Notes: generated by a model not told the origin, from the letters alone. A stretch of 64,000 nt of DNA from Streptomyces sp. MH60 (GCF_002939385.1 NZ_MULI01000023.1:32971-96970); one strand, 5' to 3'; positions 30,216 through 39,116 are shown, counted from the first letter of the stretch. Made by a program: numbers and translations.

Positions 30216-31472
30216 ATGGCCACGAGGATCCTCCCGGCAGTCGGCGACCCGGACGCCGTACGGTCCCTCACGACGCTGCTCAGCCAGCTCCCGGACGCCG
30301 AACCGGTCGCCCCGGTCGCCGACTCCACCCAGCTCGTCGACACCCTCGCCCGGCTCGCCGCCGAGTCGGTCGACGAACTGCCCGAGGTCGTGATCGTCCA
30401 CGAGCGCGTCGGACCGGTCCCGGCCCTGGAGCTGATCCGCGAGGTCGCCCTCCGCTTCCCGGCCGTCGGCGTCATCCTCGTCACCTCCGACCCCGGCCCC
30501 GGTCTCTTCCAGGCCGCCATGGACCACGGCGCCCGCGGCCTGGTCGCCCTCCCGCTCGGCTACGAGGAACTCGCCAGCCGCGTCCAGGCGGTGGCCCAGT
30601 GGTCGGTGGGCGTACGCCGGCACCTCGGCGGCACCGTCGACGTGTACACCGGAGCGGGCGGCACCGTCGTCACCGTCAGCGGCGCCAAGGGCGGCGTGGG
30701 CGCCACCCTGACCGCCGTCCAACTCGCCCTGGCGGCCCAGGCGTCCGGCCGGTCCACCGCCCTGCTGGACATGGACCTGCAGACCGGCGACGTCGCCTCC
30801 TACCTGGACGTCCAGTTCCGCCGCTCCGTGGCCGACCTGGCCGCCATCACGGACCTCTCCCCGCGCGTCCTGGCCGACGCCGTCTTCCGCCACGACAGCG
30901 GCCTGGCCCTGCTGCTCGCCCCCGGCGAGGGCGAACGCGGCGAGGAGGTCACCGACCGCGCCGCCCGCCAGATCGTCGCCGCCCTGCGCTCCCGGTACGA
31001 GGTCGTCGTCATCGACTGCGGCGCCCAGCTCGGCGGGGCCGGCGCGGCCGCCGTGGAGACCGCCGACACGGCGCTGCTGGTCACCACCCCGGACGTGGTC
31101 GCCGTACGGGGCGCCAAACGGGCGGTGCGGATGTGGGAGCGGCTGCAGATCCGCAAGGCGCAGGAGACGACCGTGGTCGTCAACCGGCACACGCGGGGTA
31201 CGGAGATCCAGCCGTCGCTGATCCAGAAGATCACCGGCACGGCGATCGCCGCGACCACGGTCCCGGCGAACTTCAAGGAACTCCAGAGCGTCGTGGACGC
31301 GGGCCGCGTCCACGAACTGGACGGCAAGAGCACCGTGAAGCAGGCCCTGTGGACCCTCGCGGGCGAACTGGGCCTGGCCGGCGTGCCCGACGCGGGCCGG
31401 AAGGGACACGGCCGCCTCCGGGGAGACCGCGGCGCGGCCGGCCTCCGGCGCCGGAAGGACGGTGCGGGGTGA
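30216..31472 (+). CDS. tadZ: Tad pilus localisation ATPase TadZ/CpaE
   Basis: This is a MinD/ParA-type ATPase that positions the Tad machine. The N-terminal 130 residues form a receiver-like domain without an obvious phosphorylation site set. The ATPase domain starts with the deviant Walker A SGAKGGVGAT near 151, then ALLDMDLQTGDVASYLD and VVVIDCGAQ. The C-terminus is Arg/Gly-rich. Its stop overlaps the GTG of the following pseudopilin gene (GTGA). Confidence 0.87.
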   Translation: MATRILPAVGDPDAVRSLTTLLSQLPDAEPVAPVADSTQLVDTLARLAAESVDELPEVVIVHERVGPVPALELIREVALRFPAVGVILVTSDPGPGLFQAAMDHGARGLVALPLGYEELASRVQAVAQWSVGVRRHLGGTVDVYTGAGGTVVTVSGAKGGVGATLTAVQLALAAQASGRSTALLDMDLQTGDVASYLDVQFRRSVADLAAITDLSPRVLADAVFRHDSGLALLLAPGEGERGEEVTDRAARQIVAALRSRYEVVVIDCGAQLGGAGAAAVETADTALLVTTPDVVAVRGAKRAVRMWERLQIRKAQETTVVVNRHTRGTEIQPSLIQKITGTAIAATTVPANFKELQSVVDAGRVHELDGKSTVKQALWTLAGELGLAGVPDAGRKGHGRLRGDRGAAGLRRRKDGAG

Positions 31473-31900
31473 GCGGACGGTGCGGGGCGGGCGGACGGTG
31501 CGCGGCGAGCGGGTTACACGGCCGGGTCCGGGACCGGGACAGCGGCCAGGTCACCATCGAGTTCCTCGGCATGACCCCGGTGATCATCACGACGCTGGTG
31601 GTGCTGTGGCAGCTCGTGCTCGTGGGATACACGTACACGCTCGCGGGGAATGCTGCGGACGAGGCGGTACGGGCGGCGACGGCGGCCGATCGCGGGGCCC
31701 GGCAGGGCGCCTGCCGGGAGGCGGGTCTGGACAAGCTGCCGGGCTCGTGGGAGGGGGGTGCCGAGGTGCACTGCGGTACCGCGGGCGGTTACGTCACCGC
31801 CGACGTGCACATCGAGGTCCCCCTGCTCTTCCCGGGCACCCTCAGCGTCCCCTTCACCGTGCACGGACACGCGGGGGCCGTGGAAGAGGAGGACGACTGA
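31469..31900 (+). CDS. TadE-like pseudopilin 1
   Basis: The GTG at 31469 overlaps the tadZ stop. After a positively charged leader comes the prepilin-peptidase motif SG-QVTIEF, with Gly26 at -1 and Glu31 at +5, and a hydrophobic helix (MTPVIITTLVVLWQLVLVG). This is the TadE arrangement. The mature part has two cysteines, probably a disulfide. Total 143 residues. TadE/TadF minor pilins prime or tip the pilus. Confidence 0.8.
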   Translation: MSGRCGAGGRCAASGLHGRVRDRDSGQVTIEFLGMTPVIITTLVVLWQLVLVGYTYTLAGNAADEAVRAATAADRGARQGACREAGLDKLPGSWEGGAEVHCGTAGGYVTADVHIEVPLLFPGTLSVPFTVHGHAGAVEEEDD

Positions 31901-31901
31901 G

Positions 31902-32264
31902 ATGCCGTACTCCCGCAGGGCACGAGCCGGGGACCGGGGCCAGGTGGCCATCGAGTACCTCGGCTTCCTCCCGATCCTGGTCCTCGTCGGCATGGCCGTC
32001 GTACAGCTCGGCCTGATCGCCTACACCGCCCAGCAGGCCGGCACCGCGGCCCGCGCGGGAGCGCGCAGCGCCTCGCTCCAGGAGAGCGCGGAGACGGCGT
32101 GTGCGGCGGCCGTCAGCGGCCGGCTGGCCGGTGGCACCCACTGCACGCCGTCGTACGGCGGGGACGAGGTGACGGTCACCGCCACCGTCGAGATCCCGTC
32201 GATCGTGCCGGGCTGGGACTTCGACCCGGCCCGCAAGACCGCCACCATGCCGCTGGACCACTGA
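31902..32264 (+). CDS. TadE-like pseudopilin 2
   Basis: A 120-residue protein built like its upstream neighbour: leader MPYSRRARAGDRG, cleavage motif G-QVAIEY with Gly13 at -1 and Glu18 at +5, and helix LGFLPILVLVGMAVVQLGLIAY. The ribosome site AGGAGG lies inside the end of the preceding gene, one base separating the stop from the ATG, so the two are made together. Two cysteines could form a disulfide. Confidence 0.82.
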   Translation: MPYSRRARAGDRGQVAIEYLGFLPILVLVGMAVVQLGLIAYTAQQAGTAARAGARSASLQESAETACAAAVSGRLAGGTHCTPSYGGDEVTVTATVEIPSIVPGWDFDPARKTATMPLDH

Positions 32265-32282
32265 CCGAGGAGCCGAGGACGC

Positions 32283-33620
32283 ATGAGCCTGCGCGCACGC
32301 ATCCACTCCCCCGAGGAGCACGGCAGCCGGGGCGAGGACGGACACCTGGTCGCCTCCTACCGGGCCAAGCTCCTGGAGGAGATCGACCTCGCCGAGATGA
32401 GCTCGCTCGCGACGGCCGAACGCCGGGCCCGCCTGGAGCGGGTCCTCGGGCACATCATCAGCCGCGAGGGCCCGGTCCTGTCGACGGTCGAACGCTCCCA
32501 GCTGATTCGCCGGGTCGTCGACGAGGCGCTCGGCCTCGGCATCCTGGAACCGCTCCTGGAGGACGCCTCGATCACGGAGATCATGGTCAACGGCCCCGAC
32601 GCGATCTTCGTGGAGCGCGCCGGCCGCGTCGAGCAATTGCCCCTCCGCTTCGCCTCCCACGACCAGCTGATGCAGACCATCGAGCGCATCGTCTCGACGG
32701 TCAACCGCCGCGTGGACGAGTCGAATCCGATGGTCGACGCCCGCCTCCCCTCCGGCGAGCGCGTCAACGTCATCATCCCGCCGCTCTCCCTCACCGGCGC
32801 CACCCTCACCATCCGCCGCTTCCCGCGCTCCTTCACCCTCCACGAGCTGATCGGCCTCGGCTCGCTCGACGAGAACATGCTCTACCTGCTGGCCGGTCTG
32901 GTGCAGGCCCGCTTCAACATCATCGTCTCGGGCGCCACGGGCACCGGGAAGACCACCCTCCTCAACGCCCTCTCCGGCCTGATCCCCGAATCCGACCGCA
33001 TCATCACCATCGAGGACTCGGCCGAACTCCAGCTCCAGCAGGCGCACGTCATCCGGCTGGAGTCCCGCCCCCCGAACGTCGAGGGCCAGGGCCGCATCAC
33101 CATCCGCGACCTGGTCCGCAACTCGCTGCGCATGCGCCCCGACCGCATCGTCGTCGGCGAGGTGCGCGGCGGCGAGTCCCTGGACATGCTCCAGGCCATG
33201 TCCACGGGCCACGACGGCTCACTGGCCACCGTCCACGCCAACAGCGCCGAGGACGCCCTGATGCGTCTGCAGACCCTGGCCTCGATGTCGGACGTGGAGA
33301 TCCCCTTCGTCGCCCTGCACGACCAGATCAACAGCTCCGTCGACGTCATCATCCAGCTCACCCGCTTCGCCGACGGCGCCCGCCGCATCACCGAGATCGC
33401 CCTGCTGGCCAGCCACGGCGGCGAGCCGTACCGCCTGGCCACCGTCGCCCGCTTCAACGCTCGCCCGATGTCCGCCGACGGCCGCGTCGTCGGCGCGTAC
33501 GAGTACCACCCCCTCCCGCACCGCACCGCCGAGCGCCTCTACATGGCGGGCCAGCCCATCCCGCAGGCCTTCGGCGTGGCCCACACACCGGACCAGCTCA
33601 CCACCCGAGAAGCCAGGTAG
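32283..33620 (+). CDS. tadA: Tad secretion ATPase TadA/CpaF
   Basis: This GSPII_E-type hexameric ATPase powers Flp pilus assembly. The N-terminal helical domain is followed by ITEIMVNGPDAIFVERAG near 97. The Walker A is SGATGTGKTT with Lys223, the Walker B region is IVVGEVRGGESLDML, and the His box is TGHDGSLATVHAN. At 445 residues it is complete. It has a close ribosome site (GAGGAGCC...) and sits between the pseudopilins and tadB. Confidence 0.94.
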   Translation: MSLRARIHSPEEHGSRGEDGHLVASYRAKLLEEIDLAEMSSLATAERRARLERVLGHIISREGPVLSTVERSQLIRRVVDEALGLGILEPLLEDASITEIMVNGPDAIFVERAGRVEQLPLRFASHDQLMQTIERIVSTVNRRVDESNPMVDARLPSGERVNVIIPPLSLTGATLTIRRFPRSFTLHELIGLGSLDENMLYLLAGLVQARFNIIVSGATGTGKTTLLNALSGLIPESDRIITIEDSAELQLQQAHVIRLESRPPNVEGQGRITIRDLVRNSLRMRPDRIVVGEVRGGESLDMLQAMSTGHDGSLATVHANSAEDALMRLQTLASMSDVEIPFVALHDQINSSVDVIIQLTRFADGARRITEIALLASHGGEPYRLATVARFNARPMSADGRVVGAYEYHPLPHRTAERLYMAGQPIPQAFGVAHTPDQLTTREAR

Positions 33621-33629
33621 GACCGCCCG

Positions 33630-34574
33630 ATGGAACTGGACACGCTCGTCACGCTCACCACCGGCATCTCGCTGCTGACCTGCGTCCTGGCGGTCGTCGG
33701 CCTGCACTCGTACGCCGCCGGGAGGGCCCAGCGCGCGGCCCTCGTCGACCGCCTCACCGCGGCCGGCCGGACACCGGTGGCCGGACGCTCACGCCGCTTC
33801 CCCGGGCTGGACCGCCGTCTGCGCCGCACGAAACTGGGCCGCAACCTGGAACGCCGCCTGTCGGCCACCGGCCTGGACGTGACCCCCGGCGAGTTCTTCG
33901 CCTACATGCTGGCGACGGTCGCGGGCCTGTGGCTGATCGGCCAGGCGGCCCTGGCCCCCTTCTTCGGCCCCCTGGCCGGCCTGCTCGGCATCGGCGTCGC
34001 CGTCCAGTTCCTCAACTGGCAACGCCAGAAACGCATCGAGAAGTTCATCAACCAGCTCCCCGAACTCGCCCGCATCCTCGCCAACGCCACCCAGGCCGGC
34101 CTCGCCCTGCGCACCGCCATCGGCATGGCGGCGGAGGAACTGGAGGCCCCGGCCGGCGAAGAACTGGGCAAGGTCGCCGACCAACTCGCCATCGGCGCCT
34201 CCATGGACGACGCCCTCGGCGAACTCGCCGGCCGCCTCCCCTCCCGCGAACTGGTCGTCCTCGTCACCACCCTCGTGCTGTCCAACCGCGCCGGCGGCCA
34301 GGTGGTCGGCGCGCTGCGCAACCTGACGGAGACCCTGGAGGAACGCAAGGAGACCCGGCGCGAGGTCCGCACCCAGCTCTCCCAGGTCACGATGACGTCG
34401 TACGCCGTCCCCGTCCTGGGCATCGGCTCGTTGCTCCTGATGAACGGGGTGAAGGACGGCGCCCTGGAACGCATGACGGGCTCCCCGGCCGGCCAGGCCG
34501 CGGTGATCACCGCCTTCGCGCTCTACGCCGTCGGCTTCGTCCTCATCCGCCGCCTGTCCCGCATCGACGTCTGA
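33630..34574 (+). CDS. tadB: Tad inner-membrane protein TadB
   Basis: A 314-residue T2SSF-domain membrane protein: one N-terminal helix, two central helices (FFAYMLATVAGLWLIG and GPLAGLLGIGVAVQFL), the cytoplasmic domain with QLPELARILANATQAGLALRTAI, and C-terminal helices. The motif LSNRAGGQVVGALRNLTETLEERKE is typical. TadB and TadC form the membrane platform for TadA. It begins nine bases after tadA. Confidence 0.92.
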   Translation: MELDTLVTLTTGISLLTCVLAVVGLHSYAAGRAQRAALVDRLTAAGRTPVAGRSRRFPGLDRRLRRTKLGRNLERRLSATGLDVTPGEFFAYMLATVAGLWLIGQAALAPFFGPLAGLLGIGVAVQFLNWQRQKRIEKFINQLPELARILANATQAGLALRTAIGMAAEELEAPAGEELGKVADQLAIGASMDDALGELAGRLPSRELVVLVTTLVLSNRAGGQVVGALRNLTETLEERKETRREVRTQLSQVTMTSYAVPVLGIGSLLLMNGVKDGALERMTGSPAGQAAVITAFALYAVGFVLIRRLSRIDV

Positions 34575-34590
34575 GGGAGGAGACACGGAC

Positions 34591-35493
34591 ATGGGCCTCG
34601 CACTGCCCGGCATCCTTCTGGCCCTCCTCATGGGCATCGGCGTCTGGGGCGTCTTCGCCGGCATCCGCATGTACCGGGCGGAGGCCAGACTCCCCGACGA
34701 CCTCGCCCTCGCCCTGGAGGTCGGCGCCACCCGCACCGGCGCGGCGCACTCCCTGATCGACCGCATGGGCATGCGCTACGCCCCCGCCGTACTGCGCCTG
34801 ATGGGCCCCGCCCTGGTCGCCAGGTACCGCCGCCGGATCGACCTGGCCGGCAACCCCGGCGGCCTCACCATCGACCGCTACGCCGCCCGCCGCGCGGTCT
34901 ACGGCTTCCTCGGCGCGCTGGGTTTCCTCGTCTTCGTCCTCCGGGGCCAGTACCTGGTGGCCCTCCTCCTGCTCGCCTTCGGCGCGTTCTGGACGGAGGT
35001 GGGCATCTGGTCGGCGATCCGCATCCGCAAGGACGTCATCGAACGCACGCTCCCCGACTTCCTGGACGTCCTCGCCGTCGTGGTCAGCGCGGGCCTGGGC
35101 TTCCGCCAGGCCCTGGACCGGGTGTCGACGCGGTACGAGGGCCCCTGGGCCGACGAACTGCGCATCACGCTGCGCCAGATGGACCTGGGCATGAGCCGCC
35201 GGGAAGCCTTCACGGAGCTGCGCCGGCGCAACGACTCCGAACAGGTCGCGATGTTCGTGACGGCACTCCAGCAGGGCGAGGAACTGGGCGCCCCGATCGT
35301 CGACACCCTGGTCTCCCTGGCCAAGGACATGCGCCGCACGGACGCCCAGAACGCCCGCCGCAAGGCCGCCCGCGCGGTCCCCAAGGCCACGCTGATGATC
35401 ACGACCTTCATGGTCCCGGCCACGATGATCCTCCTCGGCGCCGGTCTGATCCTGGGCTCGGGGACGGACTTCGGCACGATCACGGGCGAGTAG
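34591..35493 (+). CDS. tadC: Tad inner-membrane protein TadC
   Basis: A 300-residue T2SSF-domain protein paralogous to TadB. The signature LPDFLDVLAVVVSAGLGFRQAL is near 150, with QQGEELGAPIVDTLVSLA near 230. Predicted helices are one at the N-terminus, two central and one at the C-terminus. It lies 16 bases after tadB and ends the main assembly operon; a 273-base gap separates it from the pilin gene. Confidence 0.92.
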   Translation: MGLALPGILLALLMGIGVWGVFAGIRMYRAEARLPDDLALALEVGATRTGAAHSLIDRMGMRYAPAVLRLMGPALVARYRRRIDLAGNPGGLTIDRYAARRAVYGFLGALGFLVFVLRGQYLVALLLLAFGAFWTEVGIWSAIRIRKDVIERTLPDFLDVLAVVVSAGLGFRQALDRVSTRYEGPWADELRITLRQMDLGMSRREAFTELRRRNDSEQVAMFVTALQQGEELGAPIVDTLVSLAKDMRRTDAQNARRKAARAVPKATLMITTFMVPATMILLGAGLILGSGTDFGTITGE

Positions 35494-35766
35494 GGGAGGT
35501 ACACGTAAACAAAGAGAGTGCGATCGCATACATACCGGCAAGGTCAACAACCGATGAAACAAGGTCCAGTAGGGCCCATTTCGCGCAAGACCTTTCGCAC
35601 ATGCAATCAACTGTGGGACAGTCGTCGCCTGGTTCTCCCGACAGGCCGAGGTCCCGACCGAGCGCAAGGGAGGTGGAGATCGTGGACGCCGTCACGTCCG
35701 GCATGACCAGCCAGCAGATCCCCACCGCCCAGCCGTACGGCTCCGCCCACCCTGGAGGGGAACACC
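35494..35766 (+). promoter_or_regulatory. Leader region of the flp pilin gene
   Basis: The first half is noticeably richer in A and T than its surroundings and probably holds the pilin promoter, allowing higher expression than the assembly genes. The pilin ribosome site GGAGGGG ends the region. I could not define the promoter boxes. Confidence 0.45.
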
Positions 35767-35967
35767 ATGACCAACTGGCTCCGCACCGCCGCCGCATACC
35801 TGCACACCCGCACCGCCACCCCCAACGACAAGGGCCAGACAGCGGTGGAGTACCTGGGCATCATCGCGGTGGTGGTAGCGATCGTGCTGGCGATCACGGG
35901 GACGGACATCGGGCAGACGATTTACAACGCGATCAAGGACAAGATCACCGAGGTCACCGGTGCTTGA
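35767..35967 (+). CDS. flp: Flp-type major pilin
   Basis: A 66-residue prepilin. The leader has 23 residues ending in Gly, followed by the mature QTAVEYLG with Glu at +5 and the adjacent Tyr that defines Flp pilins, then the hydrophobic helix IIAVVVAIVLAITG and a short amphipathic tail. The ATG follows GGAGGGG. It is the structural subunit served by the upstream assembly genes. The stop overlaps the next gene's TTG. Confidence 0.92.
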   Translation: MTNWLRTAAAYLHTRTATPNDKGQTAVEYLGIIAVVVAIVLAITGTDIGQTIYNAIKDKITEVTGA

Positions 35968-36563
35968 CGTCTGCGCGTGTACGCGACGACGCAGGGCAGG
36001 CCTTCCCTATCTACATCACGGTGGTGGCAGGCCTGCTCTTCCTCGCGCTCGCGTACCTCGCGGTCGGCCAGGCCGCAGGGACTCGCAACGAGGCGCAGAC
36101 GGCAGCGGACGCCGCGGCACTTGCAGCGGCTCTGGAAACCCGGGACCACCTCGCGGACCAGTGGCTCGACAACGTCCTGGAGCCGGATTCGTGGCAGGAC
36201 ATCTTCGAGGGAAGGGTGTCGGTTCCCAACGCGTGCTGGCGAGCCGAGGAGTTGGCCGCGCGCAATGACGCGAGCGTGGATTGTGCACCGGACGGGCTCC
36301 TGGGCTACACAGTCTCCGCCGAGACCAATGACACCGTTGGGGACACCATCGTGCCGGGCACAGAGGATCAGAAGGCGACAGAGAGTGCGACCGCGGTCAT
36401 CGAAGCCCGCTGCTCGCCCAAGCCGCCCGCCGAGGGCGCAGGCGACGACGCGCTGCCGAGCCTCACCTGTGAAGGTGGCGAGGACTGGGACCTGAATCCG
36501 GACGACCTCTCGGACCTACCGAAGCCCGAGGACCTGTTCGATGTCCATCTGGCCGACAGCTGA
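35964..36563 (+). CDS. TadG-like pilus-locus protein with N-terminal helix
   Basis: The frame begins after no ATG or GTG, and the best start is a TTG at 35964 that overlaps the flp stop (TTGA), giving 199 residues. The N-terminal block DDAGQAFPIYITVVAGLLFLAL followed by GTRNEAQTAADAAALAAALE is the TadG-like N-terminal domain. The extracytoplasmic part has several cysteines (VPNACWRAEE, VDCAPDG, EARCSPK, LTCEGG), likely disulfides, and a Pro/Asp-rich tail. It probably acts at the cell surface with the pilus. Confidence 0.75.
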   Translation: MTSARVRDDAGQAFPIYITVVAGLLFLALAYLAVGQAAGTRNEAQTAADAAALAAALETRDHLADQWLDNVLEPDSWQDIFEGRVSVPNACWRAEELAARNDASVDCAPDGLLGYTVSAETNDTVGDTIVPGTEDQKATESATAVIEARCSPKPPAEGAGDDALPSLTCEGGEDWDLNPDDLSDLPKPEDLFDVHLADS

Positions 36564-36596
36564 CAAGCGAACAATGAGGACGAAGGAAGCGGAGTC

Positions 36597-37178
36597 ATGA
36601 GCATTCGGTTCACAAGGGGCCGCGGGGGACTGTCCGCATGGCCTGTTGCGATCACGCTGGTCTTCGGCCTGGTGGCTTGCAGCGGTGGAGGCGGAAGCGA
36701 TGACGACAAGCCGGACGCATCGACGGCCGCTTCCAAAAGCAGTGAGTCCAAGCCGGATGCCCAGGAGGACGACTCGGGGCAGGCGCTGGCCGAGCTGAAG
36801 GGACCAAGCGGCCTGTTCCTCAAGGTCACCGCGTCGGAGCGGGACGCAGGAGGTTTCATCACGATCAGTGGGGACTTGAAGAACGACGGTGAGAAGACCG
36901 TCAACATCCCCGCTCAACTGAGTGGCAATGAAACCGAGATCATCAGGAACGGTAGCTCTTTGGGGGGCGCCACTCTGGTGGATCCCAAAGGCAAGAAGCG
37001 CTACTACGTGCTGCGTGACACAGACGGTCGTCCGCTCACGACCACAAACTTCCCCGCCCTGAAGGCAGGCGAGTCCCTGCCGGTGTTCATGCAGTTCCCC
37101 GCGCCCCCCGCCGACACGGCCGAGGTGACGCTTCAGCTGCCGATGTTCACGACCGGCACCATCGAGATCTCCGGGTGA
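36597..37178 (+). CDS. Lipoprotein of the Tad locus, 193 residues
   Basis: The signal peptide ends in a lipobox, VFGLVAC, so the protein is lipid-anchored after Cys28. A disordered Ser/Asp/Lys-rich stretch (to about residue 65) leads to a beta-rich domain (LKVTASERDAGGFITISGDLKNDG), resembling an Ig-like or DUF4352-type fold. GC is lower than in neighbouring Tad genes. It precedes the OmpA-domain gene by seven bases. Confidence 0.75.
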   Translation: MSIRFTRGRGGLSAWPVAITLVFGLVACSGGGGSDDDKPDASTAASKSSESKPDAQEDDSGQALAELKGPSGLFLKVTASERDAGGFITISGDLKNDGEKTVNIPAQLSGNETEIIRNGSSLGGATLVDPKGKKRYYVLRDTDGRPLTTTNFPALKAGESLPVFMQFPAPPADTAEVTLQLPMFTTGTIEISG

Positions 37179-37185
37179 GGGCATC

Positions 37186-37806
37186 ATGACCTCGACCCCG
37201 CGCCTGATGGCCGCAGTAGCCCTCATGCTCGCCACGACCGTGTACGGCACCACCACCGCCCACGCCGACGACGACCCCAACGACCCCCCGGGCACGGAAC
37301 CCTCCGCCGCCGCCCCCGTGGAGGTGGACCCCAACGACCCCGACCTCAAGCTCCCGGACGGGGCCACGCTCGCCCAGGCGAAGGTCCTGGACATCAAGTC
37401 GGTGGTGGAAGAGCAGAGCGGCGACGAACGCCGGGAGGACACCAACACGAGCGTGACGCTCGCCCTCCAGGCCGAGGTGCTGTTCGGCAAGGACAGCTCC
37501 AAGCTCGGCGCCGAGGCCACGTCCCGCATCCGGGGCATCGCCGACGAGATCAGAACCCAGAACGCCACAAGGGTCCGGGTCTTCGGCTTCACCGACGACC
37601 TCGGCTCCTCCGCCCACGGCGACGCGCTCTCCAAACGGCGCGCCAACGCCGTGCACGACGTCCTGTCCCAGTCCCTCAACGACGCTGGCATCACCTACGA
37701 GGTTCGCGGCTACGGCGAGCAGTACCCGATCGCCGACAACTCCACGGAGGCCGGTCGCAAGAAGAACCGCAGGGTCGAAGTCTCCTTCCCCCGCTCGGAG
37801 CCCTGA
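37186..37806 (+). CDS. Secreted OmpA-family peptidoglycan-binding protein
   Basis: The signal peptide ends at TTAHA, about residue 26. An acidic linker with a DPNDP repeat follows, then an OmpA C-terminal domain from about 95: LFGKDSSKLGAEAT, VRVFGFTDDLGSSAHGDALSKRRANAV and the closing GRKKNRRVEVSF. This fold binds peptidoglycan diaminopimelate through a conserved Asp and Arg. In a Gram-positive cell it could anchor the Tad machine to the wall. It is cotranscribed with both flanking lipoprotein genes. Confidence 0.88.
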   Translation: MTSTPRLMAAVALMLATTVYGTTTAHADDDPNDPPGTEPSAAAPVEVDPNDPDLKLPDGATLAQAKVLDIKSVVEEQSGDERREDTNTSVTLALQAEVLFGKDSSKLGAEATSRIRGIADEIRTQNATRVRVFGFTDDLGSSAHGDALSKRRANAVHDVLSQSLNDAGITYEVRGYGEQYPIADNSTEAGRKKNRRVEVSFPRSEP

Positions 37807-37812
37807 CGCACC

Positions 37813-38352
37813 ATGAGCAGGCGAACGCACCCCCGCCCAAGTCCCGCCCGCACGGTCCTGCCGGCCCTGGCAGCGCTGACCGCCCTGGCGACGACAGCGG
37901 CGTGCAGCACCACGCACCCGACGGACGACGAGGCACCCAGCACGCCCCGGAACCGCCCCACGACATCCCGCCCCGCACCGGCGCCCCCCTCCTCGTCACC
38001 GGCGGACGGCACCGACGTCAGTGCCTGCACCGACGGCAACTGCGAGATCGCGGTGACCGAGCCCGTGACCCTCCACTTCCAGGCACCGGGCGACGCCGGC
38101 CGGGCAACGTTGTCGGTGACGAAGGTCGGTCCGAACGAGATCGAGTACGAGGTGAAGTCCGGCAACAACCGCTCCACCGGCGGCGCGAGCGGCCCGGGCC
38201 AAGGCTGCCTCACGTACCTCCGCGAACACGGCAGCGGCAACTCCTGCGGCACCCTCGACCCCACCCGCCCGAGCCCGCAGCCCGGCGCCGTGGTGATCCA
38301 GGCGACGACGGGGACGAACGGAACGGCACTCCTCCACATCGTCTCGCCCTGA
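37813..38352 (+). CDS. Lipoprotein of the Tad locus, 179 residues
   Basis: The N-terminus is Arg-rich, then a hydrophobic stretch ends in the lipobox TTAAC near Cys31. A Pro/Thr/Ser-rich linker follows, then a domain with four cysteines (SACTDGNCEI, GCLTYL, NSCGTL), probably two disulfides. No named family is recognised. It begins seven bases after the OmpA-family gene, the last gene of this group. Confidence 0.72.
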   Translation: MSRRTHPRPSPARTVLPALAALTALATTAACSTTHPTDDEAPSTPRNRPTTSRPAPAPPSSSPADGTDVSACTDGNCEIAVTEPVTLHFQAPGDAGRATLSVTKVGPNEIEYEVKSGNNRSTGGASGPGQGCLTYLREHGSGNSCGTLDPTRPSPQPGAVVIQATTGTNGTALLHIVSP

Positions 38353-38708
38353 GGAAGCTCCCTCAGTGTCGGACAGGAGCTGCTACACGCAGCCCCGCCG
38401 TCCCGGCGACGAAGAGCTCCAGCCGTTTGTGCCACCCGTCAGGCGGCCGAAGCAGACGGCCGGAGCGTCGCTTCGACCCGACGCCAAGGCTCGGGCAGAG
38501 ACGGCGCACGCACCGCCCCCGATGCCGACGCCAAGGGCGACGCCAGAGGAGGAGCCGGAAACGGCCAGCGCCACGATCCGCCGCCGCGGGCTCGGACGCG
38601 ACCGGACCGACCGGCATCCCCCCGACCGATGCGTGCACGGCACTGCACTCCCCGCAGAGGGGAGACGCCCCTGGGAACATTCGACGACGGGATCGACGTC
38701 ACGGACGA
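38353..38708 (+). pseudogene. Convergent region with a possible decayed or frameshifted ORF
   Basis: A GTG at 38366 behind GAGGA opens a frame with good codon bias for about 75 codons (GDEELQPFVPPVRRP...), after which the bias weakens. In another frame the region ends with a natural-looking acidic tail, LGTFDDGIDVTDD, and a stop at 38710-38712. A frameshift linking the two frames would make one short protein. Equally, this may simply be non-coding spacer between the lipoprotein gene and the convergent DUF192 gene. Confidence 0.3.
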
Positions 38709-39116
38709 CTAGTCCTGCCGACCAGCTCCGCCGCCCGACTCCCCCGGACTCTCCACGATCTCCACCCGCGCCCCCGTCCGCACCCCCCACTCACTCATCG
38801 CCCCGGCCTCCGCCTCCAGCACGTGCCGCGCCCGCAACCGGGGCAGCCCCAGCCTGCCCGGCCGCATCGTGCGCACGGCGATGACGGCGAGCCGCCGGTC
38901 GAGGTAGGCCACGTCGATGGCCATCCGCATCCGGAACGTGTGCACGCTGTTGGCGGGACTGAGCAGCATTGCTCCTTCGACGGAGTCGCGACCCAACAGC
39001 CCCTTGGTCCGCGCGCGGTACGAACTCGCGATCTCCAACGGAACGCGAACGCCCTCGCCACCCGGCCCGCCCACGACCAAAGCCCCCACCCCGTCCCGCC
39101 ACCGCCGCCGTCCCAT
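38709..39116 (-). CDS. DUF192 family protein
   Basis: A 135-residue protein with the DUF192 pattern: RTKGLLGRDSVEGAMLL near 35, then HTFRMRMAIDVAYLDRRLAVIAVRTMRP and a C-terminal strand. DUF192 proteins are often small secreted beta-barrels; no clear signal peptide is seen here. The ATG ending at 39116 follows GGAGGG. Actinobacterial Tad loci often contain a DUF192 gene, so a link to pilus function is possible but unproved. Confidence 0.8.
   Translation of the reverse strand: MGRRRWRDGVGALVVGGPGGEGVRVPLEIASSYRARTKGLLGRDSVEGAMLLSPANSVHTFRMRMAIDVAYLDRRLAVIAVRTMRPGRLGLPRLRARHVLEAEAGAMSEWGVRTGARVEIVESPGESGGGAGRQD

Noticed and set aside
28484..36563. Conjugative or type II secretion apparatus
   Set aside because: CpaB, TadZ, single-domain TadB and TadC and an Flp pilin point to a Tad pilus; no relaxase, coupling protein or secretin is present.
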